Part shown: piece after piece, positions 47,570 to 58,545 of the stretch
How positions within the stretch are numbered: position 1 is the stretch's first letter
Layout: every line of letters begins with the position of its first letter
Assembly: GCA_024734555.1 (NCBI GenBank)
Contig: JANPWX010020322.1
Coordinates: 62,001-126,000, forward strand
Length of the DNA: 64,000 nucleotides
Direction: 5' to 3'
Origin: Trochalopteron elliotii
Taxonomy: Eukaryota; Chordata; Aves; Passeriformes; Leiothrichidae
Position numbers and translations under genes: made by a program
Notes under the pieces: generated by a model
What the model was told of the DNA's origin: nothing
Databases searched by the model: none
What the model saw: only the letters and a program-made list of their open reading frames with translations

Positions 47570-47885
47570 TCTATGAAAGGTGATTTTGGCAGGAGGGGAT
47601 CATGACAACTGACTCATGGCCACTGACTCCAGAATTCCACCGACTCCAAACATGGTCAAGACTGAGTCTGTGGACTAATTAGTGTGAGAAGGGAGATAAT
47701 CATTTAATATTAATAAGAGAATATTAATAGGAGAACTCTGTAACATGCAGCCAATGAATATCTAGGCCTTCGTTTGCTAAAATGTATAAATAACACAAAG
47801 CTTCGCTGAATGGAGAGCGAATGTCTGTGGGAACCACCCAGGTCCTGCTGTGCACAAACTGGAATGATTATAGAGATCTCTCACC
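47570..47885 (+). mobile_element. Possible LTR remnant
   Basis: TATAAATA at about 47784 is followed by a region with the look of R/U5, but without an intact AATAAA. The ends are not defined. Confidence 0.3.
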
Positions 47886-47899
47886 TCGGGGTGAGAACT

Positions 47900-48140
47900 G
47901 GCTCTGCACAGCAGGGAATGACCTTGGGTTTGGGACAACCAGACCCACCTTTCAGCCTCAGGACAGCCACAGGCATGTGGGGACACGGCTGGGTTCCTCT
48001 GGTGTTGTCCCTGGCCTCTCCCAAGTCTTGGGCTGGTGGGGCTGGGTCTGCAAGGCAGAGGTGTCTCAGACACCACAGAACCCCCAGGAGTAAAGCTGGT
48101 GAGCAGGTCTCTGCCCTCCATTCTATACCTCCAATTGAAC
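47900..48140 (+). pseudogene. Partial duplicate of CCDC81-like 3' exons, part 1
   Basis: It matches 45650-45865 (CTGGCCTCTCCCA, TCTTGGGCTGG, GGGCTGGGTCTGCA, GTCTCTGCCCTCC) with point changes. The acceptor of the second exon is destroyed (GGCAG became GGTGG). Confidence 0.75.
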
Positions 48141-49779
48141 CTATACCTCCAACCCTCCTGGGTTCGTTGATGATGTCAGGAAGCAGAATGGTCCCCCTGT
48201 TATCCAGGAGGAGGCAGTCAGAGAACTGCTGAGGCACTTGGATGTTCATCAATCTATGGGCCCAGATGGGATCCATCCCAGGGTGATGAGGGAGCTGGCA
48301 GATGAGCTTGCAAAGCTGCTCTCCATCATTTACAATCAGTCCTGGCTCACTGGTGAGGTTCCAGGTGACTGGAAGCTTGCCAATGTGACACCCATTCACA
48401 AAAAGGGTGGGAAGGAAGATCCTGGTAATTATAGACCAGTCAGTCGGACCTCAGTACCTGGCAAGATAATGGAACAGTTTATATTGAGTGTCATCATGCA
48501 GCACCACAGGATGGCCAGGGTCTCAGGCCCAGCCAGCACGGGTTTAGGAGGGGTGGGTCGTGTTTGACCAACCTGGTCTCCTTTTATGACCAGGTGGCCT
48601 GCCTGGTAGATGCAGGAATGGCTGTGGATGTTGTCTGTTTGGACTTCAGCAAGGTCTTTGACACTGTCTCCCACAGCACACTCCTGAAAAAGCTGGCAGC
48701 CCACGGCTTGGACAGGAGCACTCTTTGCTGGGTTCAGAACTGGCTGCATGGCTGGGCCCAGAGAGTGGTGGGGAATGGTGCTGCATCCATCTGGCAGCCA
48801 GTCACCAGTGGTGTTCCTCAGGGGTCTGTGCTGGGGCCAGCTCTGTTCAGTATTTGTATTGATGACATGGATGAGGGCATTGAGTCTCATTATAAATTTG
48901 CAGATGACACTAAGCTGGGAGTGTGTGTCAGTCTGTTGGAAGAGAGGATGGCTCTCCAGAGAGACCTGGAATGGTTGGATGGGTGGGCAGAGTTCAACAA
49001 GCTGAAGTTTAGTAAGTCCAAGTTCCCAGTCCTGCACTTTGGCCACAATAACCCCCTGCAGTGCTCTAGGCTGGGGTTGGTGTGGCTGGACAGTGCCCAG
49101 GCACAAAGGGACCTGGGGCTTCTGGTCAGCAGCCAGCTGAACATGAGGCAGCAGTGTGCCCAGGTGGCCAAGAGGGCCAGTGGCACCTGGCCTGGATCAG
49201 GAATGGTGTGGCCAGCAGGAGCAGGGAGGTCATTCTTCCCCTGTACTCAGCACTGGTGAGGCCACACCTCGAGTGCTGTGTCCAGTTCTGGCCCCTCAGT
49301 TTAGGAAGGACATTGAGACACTTGAGCACGTCCAGAGGAGGCAACAAAGCTGGTGAGGGGCTTGGAAAACAAGCCATATGAGGAACAACTGAGGGAGCTG
49401 GGGTTGTTTAGCCTGGAGAACAGGAGACTCAGAGGTGACCTTATCACTGTCTACAACTCCCTGAAAGATGGCTGTGCTCAGGTAGGGGTTGCTCTCTTTG
49501 TCCAGGCAGCAACTGACAGAGCGAGAGGACACAGCCTTAAGCTGCGCCAAGGGAAATATCCGTTGGATATTAGGAAAAGTTTTTTTATGGATAGACTGAT
49601 AAAGTACTGGAATGGTCTGCCCGGGGAGGTGGTGGAGTCACCATCCCTGGATGTGTTTAAAAAGAGACTGGATGTGACACTCAGTGCCATAGTTTATTTG
49701 AGGTGGTAGGGCATGGGTTGGACTTGATGATCTTGAAGGTCTCTTCCAACCTACACATTCTGTGTTTCTGTGATTCTGT
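48141..49779 (+). mobile_element. CR1 LINE, 5'-truncated, with broken ORF2 reverse transcriptase
   Basis: It carries the reverse transcriptase of a CR1 non-LTR retrotransposon: MGPDGIHPRVMRELADEL, GDWKLANVTPIHKKGGKEDP, VCLDFSKVFDTVSHS, GVPQGSVLGPALFSI and the catalytic FADDTKL. The frame is broken near 48530 (between the finger region and the LTNLVSF segment) and again near 49190, so it is inactive. The 3' end carries the young tail shared with 32451-33074. No target duplication is evident, as usual for CR1. The endonuclease part is missing. Confidence 0.95.
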
Positions 49780-49945
49780 AACTGTTCCTGGTCCCCTCTG
49801 AGCTTGGTGAAGCAGCTGGAGCTCCACAACTGCAGAGAGAAGTGGAACTGGGATGTGGATGTGGTGTGGGGTAGTGGCCTCACATGGCCCTGCACCATGA
49901 CAGTGAGGGGAAAAGGGGCACAGCAAAGCCACAAAACCCTTCTCT
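49780..49945 (+). pseudogene. Partial duplicate of CCDC81-like 3' exons, part 2
   Basis: It resumes the duplicate directly after the CR1 (CTGAGCTTGGTGAAGCAGCT, as at about 45889) and fades near 49945. Confidence 0.75.
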
Positions 49946-49959
49946 GTGAGTTGGAATAA

Positions 49960-50290
49960 CTCAAGTTTTGTGGATGGATTGCTCAGGGGATTAGGAGTTG
50001 ATTGGATGGCTGCATACAGGGTAGTGGTAAAGGGCTCAGATGGAGCTCAAAGACAAAGGGGTGTCCCTTGGGGTCCATACTGGGATCAGTGCTTTTTAAT
50101 CAATGACATAGACAGTGGGGTTGAGGGCACCCTCAGCATGTTGGCCCATGACCCTGAGCTGAGCAGTGCAGGTGACACACCTGGGAGACAGGATGCAATT
50201 CAGGGGCACCTGGACAAGCTCCAGAAGTAGGCCCATGGGAACCTCAGAAGGATCAAGGTGGCTGAACACAAGGTTCTGAACATGGGTTGC
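49960..50290 (+). repeat. Old CR1 ORF2 fragment
   Basis: Translation resembles the CR1 reverse transcriptase around INDIDSG and the following helix, but its catalytic aspartates are lost. Confidence 0.7.
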
Positions 50291-50329
50291 GGCAACTTCA
50301 GTATCAGTCCAGAAGTGAACTTGTCCCTG

Positions 50330-50690
50330 TCTTGTCCTTCTACACCAAGTCTTGCTATCAAGCCCTCCATTCCCAGCTTGAATTGAGACTGGGGTTTTTC
50401 CCAGTTTATGTGCAGGACCTCATGAAATTCCCATGACCCACTTCTCAAGCTTGACCAGGTCCTCCAGGATAGCCCCATCCTTTGGGTGTGTCATCAGTCC
50501 TGCTCAACTTCCTGCCAACAGGCTAAGGGTGTGCTCCACCTCACTGTGTCCTTGATAAGGTATCAAAGGACACTGGCCCAAAGCAGGGCCCTGAGGTACA
50601 CCACGCCTCACTGGACATAGGACTATTGACTACAACTCTGTCTTGGTCTGTTGGTTCAGTGTTCTTGTGACACCTCTCCAAAACTGCCTG
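50330..50690 (-). repeat. Old CR1 ORF2 fragment, reverse orientation
   Basis: It contains the reverse complement of the block around GGCCCTGAGGTACACCACGC and is much decayed. Confidence 0.6.
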
Positions 50691-51724
50691 TCCATCTCTT
50701 TGGGTTCTCTGCAAGGTTGGACTTGATAATCTTGTTGTTTATTTTCAATCGTAACAGTTCTCTGGTTCCCTCAATGCCTCTTTAATCTGTTGTTTTGTTT
50801 CCACCAAGCTGTAGTCAGAGCTTAAATGGTTGAGGATAAACCAGGATAAACCAGGGGAAGAAAATGGTTGCAAAAATTTCCAAGGGAGATGTTCTCAGAG
50901 GAGATTTTTGCTCTGCCCTTTACTGTTCCACCCTTGACCTACATTAAAGTAATTAGGGGCAGAGGCTTGAGCTGCTGTGGAGTTGCAAATGCTGTTGGCT
51001 GCTGGCCAGGGCAGCAGAAAGCAGAGAAATCATGACAGGAGAGGAAACAGGCTTGTTTTGTTGGAATAAAGATCCTTCTAAGGGTTCAAATTTTGTGGAT
51101 GAGGCTGGTGGAGAGAAGCAAAGTCTGTCAGCTCATACTCTGGATTGTCAGCTCAATTTCAACTCTACAGTAACTTTTGAGTTATACTAAATCAGAAAAG
51201 TCCCAATCCCTCCATCCAAGCCCCCTGACTGGGGACTTGACTGCTTTGGATTCTGGAATTTTACTCCAAGCAGAAACATGATTTTCACTGTTACAGCAAG
51301 AATTGGAGCCTTTGGGGTATAGAACATTGCTGAGATTTGAAGAAGATGCTCAGTGGGTGAATATTGCCCTCTCCTGTTCTGATGGAATCAGGAACATTGT
51401 TCTCCTCGTGTCTGTGTTAATCCAAGCCCACAAAATTCCACAAATCATTTACAGATTTGAAGACATGAGCTTGATGTAAGAACCGACCTGAGGCGTGTTG
51501 GTCCTTCTCTGTCCGTGTGGCTTTCCTGTGTTTCCATAAAAGCATAGAAGTAATGGAGAAATGTATTTGATTCCTGGCAGCCTGTGCCCTTAATGACAGC
51601 TCCTGTGCCTTTTAACACATGGGTTTTAATTAGGGGATGCAAAGAGCAGAGATGACATTTTATAGCTGGGCATGTGCAGACACAGGCTGGGGTTCTCTGC
51701 CTTGGTCTTTAGCTCTCTCCAAAA
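50691..51724. other. Spacer with a decayed CR1 tail and no gene
   Basis: A CR1-like tail (about 50714-50760) is followed by about 90 bases resembling 5975-6075. Nothing else is recognised. Confidence 0.45.
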
Positions 51725-52028
51725 CTCTGACAGGAGTGGGGTCACAAGGGACAGGAGCAGGGGAAATGGCCTCAGGTTATGCCAGGGGAGCTTTATAGGT
51801 TGGATGTTGGGAAAATCTCTTTGTGGGAAGGGTGGTCAGGCACTGAAAGGGGCTGCCCAGGCCAGTGGTGGAGTCACCATTCCTGGAAATGTTAAAAAAA
51901 TTGTGTGAATGTGGCATTTGGGGACAAGGTTAATGGTGAACAACCTACCACCAGGTCCTGGGTTGATGGCTGGACTCGATGATCTTAGAGGGGTTCTCCA
52001 ACTTTAACAATTCCACGATTCTGTGATT
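51725..52028 (+). repeat. CR1 LINE 3' region
   Basis: GACAGGAGCAGGGGAAATGG through GGACTCGATGATCTTAGAGG and a GATTCTGTGATT tail. It lies 360 bases upstream of the guanylin-type promoter. Confidence 0.85.
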
Positions 52029-52390
52029 ACACTCTTAGTTCCTGGAACTCCCAGAATAGACAACTGACTGGATTAGGTTTTTTCTGTCTTCTTCCAAACT
52101 TGTTTTTTTTACTCCCCATCTCTGCAGAGAGTGGCCAGAATTATGGGGACTTTCAGGTGTTGCCTGAGCTCAATTTCCACCATTTATTTACTGCACTTTG
52201 GAATATTTTGCCCGCCCATGTCATGGCCAGTGTCTCAAAGAGTGGGTGCAACTCATAAATCCCAGGATCTGCCTGGGTGTGACTGACCATCTGTGCTGCT
52301 GAGCAGACAACTGAGTCCCCTCCGGGTTTATGATATGTCAATAAAAGGTTTGGATTAATGGATTACCAATCTAGTGCTGTATGAAGTCTT

Positions 52391-52396
52391 TATAAA
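52391..52396 (+). promoter_or_regulatory. GUCA2A: TATA box of the guanylin-type gene
   Basis: TATAAA lies 140 bases before the start codon, which would give a 5' UTR of about 110 bases. An ATTAAT-GG-ATTACC pair at 52354-52367 resembles an HNF1 site with one extra spacer base. Confidence 0.6.
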
Positions 52397-52530
52397 TCTC
52401 TGATTGCTGGGCAGTCTGAGAGCTCAAGAGAAGAGAGAAAGTCTGAGAGACACAAAAAAGGCAGAGAAAGGCCAGAGACAGAGGAAATAAAACCTGTCCA
52501 GGTCAGGAGAGGCTTGGCTTTGCAGGCACT

Positions 52531-52605
52531 ATGAAAAGGTTTGTTTCCTGGACAGTCCTGGCAGTCCTTGTCCTGGTGCATGTCTCCCAGACAGTCTATG
52601 TTCAG
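52531..52605 (+). CDS. GUCA2A: Guanylin-type exon 1 (signal peptide)
   Basis: ATG to TTCAG/GTGAGT, 25 codons, phase 0. Encodes MKRFVSWTVLAVLVLVHVSQ and the first prosegment residues. Confidence 0.92.
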
Positions 52606-55600
52606 GTGAGTTTTTTATCTTTTGGTTGTTGGCGTTACAAATTCAACAAAGTGCTGATATTTTTTAAACTTCTGGCTGCAACAGGAAACTTGAACTAAAT
52701 TTATAGACCTGAATTTTTGCTTTGTTCTGCCTTGATTTCCACCTGCATCTTCCTGTGCTCTGGGTGTTCTGTAAACCACTTCAGGTATCGCTAAATGCTG
52801 CTGCTGTTTATTGACCTTTTCCAGCCTTAAATCTTCTCTGAAATCCCTTAGGGACTGAGGTGTTTCATGCCTGGTTCTCCTAGACCTAAAGCCACGTGTG
52901 GTGGAGGTGCTGACTTTAGAGAGTGATGCAAACAAGGTGTGACAAAGGAGAAATTGTCTTGTGTTACCTGGTTCTAGGCAGGAAATTCTTTGTGGAAATG
53001 ATCTATGAGTTTATGGGATGAAGTCTTTAAGAAAAGGTCAAAGAAGAGCTTAGCTGGATCCAATTAAATATGAATAGGCAGAGAAGTGATTAGAGGAGAC
53101 TCTGTGAAATTTTACAAGTACACAGCACTTATGGCTAATTTTCCATGCAACATGGAAGAGGTTAAGAAGGTAGGGCCCCGGTCTGTTTTTGGCAAGCTTT
53201 AGAGCTCTCTGCAGTCATCCTGAGAAACAGTGTGGGAGATTTCAGTCTGATTGCAATGCAAACAACTTCCTCAGGTGGCCAGGAAAACTAATACTTGTTA
53301 AATTATTGACTCTCTCTATGTGTGTGCAGCAGGTTTCCAGTGATAAGGTATCTTTGTGTCCTGGACTATACTCTTTTCTGTCCTTTGGATGACAGAGATA
53401 TCCAGAGATAGCAGGTTTAAGCTATTCCTTTCTCTCGAACCATTCTTCAACATTTAGTCTCTAGAGCAGCAAACAGCTTCCTACACAGTGAAAAACATCC
53501 TAGTTTTCCACTTGTAGCCATAAAAAAAATATTAATCCATGAGAATGACTGCTTCTTGTTTGCATAACTGAGTAGGAAGTGCATCTCTGGAGTTTGAGCT
53601 GGAATTCTTCTCTCATTAATCATTAAATCTGTGTTTTCCCTACTGTACCTGATGTGAACTCTGAGTGCATTGCTCTCCTTTCACTTAAGGTCTTTGAGGT
53701 CTGACTAATTCTTTGATTCTTCACTGCACAAAGTTGGCTTCCACTCTTCTTCCCTGAAAGCATTCCCAAGACTTCCCCTCCTTGTCCCATAATATGTCAA
53801 ATCTAGTTCTCTCTAATATATCTTTCTTACTTGAGGTGGCAGGGTTTTGTCTCTATTTCACTGTTCCTTTGTTCTTTTTTGTCCCCAGGACCCATAGATC
53901 TCAGGGTTTGTTGGGTTTGTTCCCAGTTCCTGGTTTGTCTAAAATTGTGCCTCTAGAAATCCACTCTTTTTTTAGTTCTATGAGTTTTTCTTCTCAGTTG
54001 TGTGACCAACACCTGAATCTAGAGCTGTTTTTGTAAGAAAAGTGAATTTTTCATAGGCAGCCAGGGCTGATCACAGAATCAGAAAGTGGCTTAGATTGGA
54101 AAAGCCCTTTAAGATCATTAAATCCAACTGTTCCTCCAGCACAGAGAGATCCACCATGTCCCCAGGTGCCACATCTACATGTTTTTGGAATACTTCCAGG
54201 GCTGGTGACTCCACCACTCCCATGGGCAGCTGGTGCCAGTGCCTGATTAACCTTTATAGATCATTAATAAGGTCAGAAAATATCTTTAAGATCATTGAGT
54301 TCCACTGATAAATTAACCTCACTAAGATCATAAACTGATTGCAAGAGAAAAGAATTTGACTTAGTTAAGCAAATGCATATCCAAAGTCTATCTGATTGGG
54401 TTTTTTAAACCTTTAACACCAAAATAATGTGATTCTGTAAAAAACCCTCCAAACCTCCAGTCAGAAGCAAATCCCCTCTCCACTTATCTCACACCATTCC
54501 CCACTGGACTCATGGGGATGTGAAACAAATGCTAATATTTGGTCTTGTGCTGTATCAGAGTCACTGAATTTTATTTCTTTGGATGAGGAATGGTTACTTG
54601 ATCCCAGAATCCCAGGATGGTTTGGATTGGAATGGACATTAAAGTTCATCTCATTCCAAACCCTGCCATTGGGTTGGAACCTCACACATCACCTTACTGA
54701 CTACATATTGGCCATGAAGCCATATGAAAACAGCAGATAAAAATCAGTTTGAAAATGCTTATTTGTCTCCTAGGCCAAACTCTGATTATCTGGAGATGTA
54801 TACAGACCTTGTGTATTTGGTTAAACAGCTGCAACACCTGCAACTCAAATTTATGACCTCAAAAAGAAGAAATCTCTTGAAACTGAGGGAGTGACCCCTA
54901 ACCAATGCACAGGGAGAAGTAACTAAAACACAGAGTTGTTGCTGTTTACAACACGAAAGAACCACACTCATGTCAGGTTGAAGTGAGGAGCGAAAGAGAA
55001 AGTTTATCATGATTTGGGGTTTAAATAGGATTTGGAATTTGATCAAGGACTGGGGAATGAGAGGACCACCTCTCTGATCCCAGTGGTCAGCTCAGAAGTC
55101 CATCACAGAGAGGAATGAAAACAATCTACTTTTGTTTATGTTAAATGCGTGAGAAATTCCAGTAGAAATATGTAAACAAGAATCAGAAGGCTGAAAATCA
55201 GAGCAACACAGAGGAATATTTCTCAGAGTCTTGTCCAGCTTTTTTAAGTTTCTGGTGTGAGCTTTGAGTCAAAAGTGTCATATTTATGTTTCTAAAAACT
55301 TGTTTTTCACTAATTGTGTGGGCAAGTCTGAAATTGGCACAGGGTGCTTTGTCACACCTTGTTGGGCATCTGTGCAGGGCCAGGAGCTGGAGTCAACGAT
55401 CCTTGGGGGTCCCTTCCAGCTCAAGAGATTCTGTGATTCTAAATTAATGGAAACTTTCCACAATGTCTTCAGGTGAAGGGTTTAAGCCCTCAACAATGTG
55501 TGGTGGTGTGAAAGAAGAGCTGCTTTTGTGTGGTCACACCCTGCCGGGTCACAGCCAGCACTTGACACTTCCACTGCTGTGTTAGGAGAAAGGGTGAACC

Positions 55601-57157
55601 AAATAAATTTCCATTTGCCCCTATTGAAGTCATGATTTTGTAGATCTCTACCACATATCCCTGGAAGTGCTGGATGCAGCTTGGAGCAACCTGGTCTAGT
55701 GGAAGGTGTCCCTGCCCATGGCAGGGGGTGGAATGAGAAGAGCTTTATGGTCCCTTCCAACCCAGTCCATTCCAGATTCTGTGATAGTGCCCAGCCATCT
55801 GTTTTCTAGGCTGAAGATTCCCAGCCTGGATCTTCCTATCCCAGATTTTATGGGTCTGTCTCATGGGGGGGATGAGACAGGCCTGAATTCTCCCTCTGTC
55901 CACTGCCTTCATTCAGCACGAGTTTTGTCTGGGTTTTCATTCAACACCATCTTTTCCCTCTGTTATATCTTTTGGGAGAGCTCTTGGTTGAAATGGAATG
56001 GATTTGCCAAAAGGCTGATTTCCTGACACCTGTTTTTTCTGATTCTGCACAGGATGGAGACTTGAAATTCCCTCTGGAGTCCGTGAAGAAGCTGAAGGAG
56101 CTCATGGATGGAAACAGACACATCAACCCTCGCACGATGGTTCCCATGGCCAGCTATTCCCCATGCCAAGAAAAACACCTCCCTGAGGAATTCCGGCCTG
56201 TGTGCAAGAGGGAAGATGCGCCCCTGATTTTTAGGAGGCTGAGTATGTCATTCATATTTCGTAGTTTTCATTTTTACCACACTTTTCAACTTTAAACATT
56301 CCAAAACCAGGAGGCAAAGCCATGGAATTATTTCTGTGTCATTTTTAGGGCAGCTGGGAGGGTTTGTGCCACCTTTGTATTGCCCTTTTTCCTGCAGAAG
56401 TTGGGCTCCATGAACCCCCTAAGGAAAATTCCTGCAGTGCTGAGCTCAGCTGTTCCCTGGGCACATTCCACTGCTGGGACCATGGAAAAGTTCATCCAAG
56501 TAGAATAATGGAATCACTGAATGGTTGGTTGGGGGGACATGTTTCACCCCCTGCCATGGGCAGGGACACCTTCCACTGTCCCAGGCTGCTCCAAGCCCTG
56601 TCCAGTCTGGCCTTGGACACTGCCAGGGATGCAGGGCAGCCATGGCTTCTCTGGGCAACCTGTGGCAGGGCCTCACCACCTTTACAGAGAGGAATTTCCT
56701 CCCAATATCTCATCTAGATCTACCTTTCTCTAGCTTAAGCCATTCCTCCTTGTCCAAAGTCCCTCTGCCATGCACTGCTGCTGCAGTGTTTGTGTTTTTA
56801 AAGTTATTATATTGCATTTATCTACTGTCCAGTACAAGGGACACTTTAGGACAAAATGCTGCCATGTCCTGTTGTCCTCTTGCTTACACACATTCCCATT
56901 GCTTCCCAAGGAATTCAGGTTTGATTTCGTTCCTTCAGCCAGATTTTAGCATGGGCTAATTCTACTTAGAGCAGTATTACCTACAAGGATCTTTCAAATG
57001 ATAAAATAAGAATGCAAAGGAGTCTCCAAATGCTTTGACAGGTGGCTCTGCCCTCCTGGAATCTGACTGAATCCCTCCTTTCTCCTGGGCAGGCCTGGCT
57101 GCCGAGGATGACCTGTGTGAGATATGTGCCAATGCTGCCTGCGCCGGCTGCTTCTGA
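52531..57157 (+). CDS. GUCA2A: Guanylin/uroguanylin-type preprohormone (3 exons, 109 aa)
   Basis: A secreted peptide hormone that activates receptor guanylate cyclase C (GUCY2C) in intestine and kidney, raising cGMP and salt/water secretion (family knowledge). Joined exons give 109 codons, against 115 and 112 for the human pair. Residues 1-21 or so form a signal peptide (LAVLVLVHV core). Residues 22-40 contain VYVQDG and LESVKKLKEL, the conserved guanylin prosegment start. Cys in SPCQEKHLPEEFRPVCK match the two prosegment cysteines that fold the precursor. The C-terminus is DDLCEICANAACAGCF, with the four cysteines spaced for the 1-3, 2-4 disulfides. The peptide mixes features: CEIC and AAC as in guanylin, but an acidic lead, Asn at the Tyr/Asn position and a residue after the last Cys as in uroguanylin. 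Thr before the final Gly-Cys is Ala here. The symbol GUCA2A follows the prosegment; GUCA2B is the alternative. All splice sites are good and no defects are seen. Confidence 0.92.
54072..54255 (-). repeat. CR1 3' fragment, reverse orientation
   Basis: TCACAGAATCAGAAAGTGGC and the ACCATGTCCCCAGGTGCCAC block. Confidence 0.8.
54601..54685 (-). repeat. CR1 3' tail fragment, reverse orientation
   Basis: GATCCCAGAATCCCAGGATGG, then GGACATTAAAGTTCATCTC. Confidence 0.7.
55365..55442 (+). repeat. CR1 3' tail fragment
   Basis: TTGGGGGTCCCTTCCAGCTC and GATTCTGTGATTCT. Confidence 0.7.
55660..55790 (+). repeat. CR1 3' region fragment
   Basis: TAGTGGAAGGTGTCCCTGCC and CCTTCCAACCCAGTCCATTC. Confidence 0.8.
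56053..56242 (+). CDS. GUCA2A: Guanylin-type exon 2 (prosegment)
   Basis: It lies between TCTGCACAG and GCTGA/GTATGT. Contains LESVKKLKEL and both prosegment cysteines. Confidence 0.92.
56505..56770 (-). repeat. CR1 3' region, reverse orientation (guanylin-type intron 2)
   Basis: CCATGGGCAGGGACACCTTC, CCAGTCTGGCCTTGGACACT and later blocks. Confidence 0.85.
57093..57157 (+). CDS. GUCA2A: Guanylin-type exon 3 (mature peptide)
   Basis: The acceptor is CCTGGGCAG. Encodes LAAEDDLCEICANAACAGCF and TGA at 57155-57157. Confidence 0.92.
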
Positions 57158-57980
57158 CAAGGTGGAAAAACCACGCAAGACATGTCCAGCTGGAAGTTTT
57201 TGCATTCCTGTGACAAGATCACGTACTTTCACCAATCAAGATTCCTGGGCTTCATCTCCCATTCCAGCCAAACCTGAGCTGCCAGCTCGTGGGGACATCC
57301 CTGCACTCTTGCAGCACCTGGATCAGGTGCCACTACCAGAACAGTTCTGCCATCAAGAGGCTGTGACTCCTCTGAGAGGTGGAGGTGCTGCAGAAGTTGT
57401 GTGACACTGGAATGGAAATGCCCTGTGGTTAATTTACCACTGCTTTGCCTGGATTTGAGCAAGCTGGGTGAAACGCAGCATCCCCTGCAGCATTTTTAAT
57501 AGCTAATATTTAATATCTAAGATTTAATGTCCAATAAGTACTATCTAATCATTAATATCTGCCTGTGATTTGACCTCCCCTCCACACAACATCACTGGGT
57601 TATTCCCTTTCCCAGTCCCTCCTTCCCAGTGTGTTGGATCCCTTTCCCTTCCACCTGTCTGCAGGTGACACCTTTGAGTTTGTAGCAGAACTGCAGCGAA
57701 TAACTCGAGATGAATTCCTGGTGTTTAGGAACACTCTGACAGCCAGAAATCAGACTGTTCCTTGTACTGATTGTTGTTGATTTAGGGAATGGTTGTAGAG
57801 GAGCACAGGAATACTTCTTCCCTGATTGGATATCAAGGTTCTTTAAACTCTCTTTGGGAGAAAGGAATTCCAAAGTGCAGTGCTAGAATCACACTGAAAT
57901 GAAAGCATTGCCTCTTGTTTTATTTATTGGTGACAAGATTGAGAAGAAATTATCTGCCTATGTTTATATGCTGTACAGGC

Positions 57981-57986
57981 AATAAA
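57981..57986 (+). terminator. GUCA2A: Poly(A) signal of the guanylin-type gene
   Basis: AATAAA, 824 bases after the stop. I saw no earlier canonical hexamer, so the 3' UTR would be about 0.85 kb. Confidence 0.55.
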
Positions 57987-58169
57987 AACTAATAATAATT
58001 CTGATTTTAGTTTTGTTTTGCTTGTTATTACTGGGTTTTGTGGTGGATTTTGTTTTAGGATACTCTTCTTGTCTCCTTTCTTTTTCCCCATATAAGGCGT
58101 TTCATGTCTGTGGCTTTCCTGAATAGAATATATCTTTTAAAAATGTTTTGAACTTAAACCAATTTGTAG

Positions 58170-58545
58170 CACAGAATCACAGAACTATTTGGATTGGAAA
58201 AGCTCTCCAAGATCATTGAGTCCAACCTGTGCCTGATCCCCATCTTGTCACCCAGCCCAGAGCAGTGTCATGCCCAGTCCTTCCTTGGACACCTCCAGGG
58301 ATGAAGACTCGACCACTGCCCTGGGCAGCTCCTTCCTATTCCTGATCACCCTTTCCATGAAGAAATTTCTCTTGATATCCAACCTAATCCTCCCCTGGCA
58401 CAACTTGAGGACATTCCCTCTCATCCTGTCCCTGTTCCCTGGGAGCAGAGCCTGACCCCCTGGCTGCCCCCTCCTGTCAGGGAGTTGTGGAGAGGCAGAA
58501 GGTCCCCCCTCAGCCTCCTTTTCTCCAGGCTGAGTACCCTCAGGT
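58170..58545 (-). repeat. CR1 LINE 3' region, reverse orientation
   Basis: AGAATCACAGAACTATTTGG through the GGGAGCAGAGCCTGACCCCC block. Confidence 0.88.

Larger units (their letters stand above)
52606..56052 (+). other. GUCA2A: Guanylin-type intron 1
   Basis: A 3.4-kb intron holding CR1 pieces at 54072, 54601, 55365 and 55660. No other exon or gene is recognised in 52606-54070 or 54690-55360. Confidence 0.7.

Noticed and set aside
48238..49259. Active CR1 reverse transcriptase gene
   Set aside because: Frame breaks and 5' truncation remove function; it is a dead copy.
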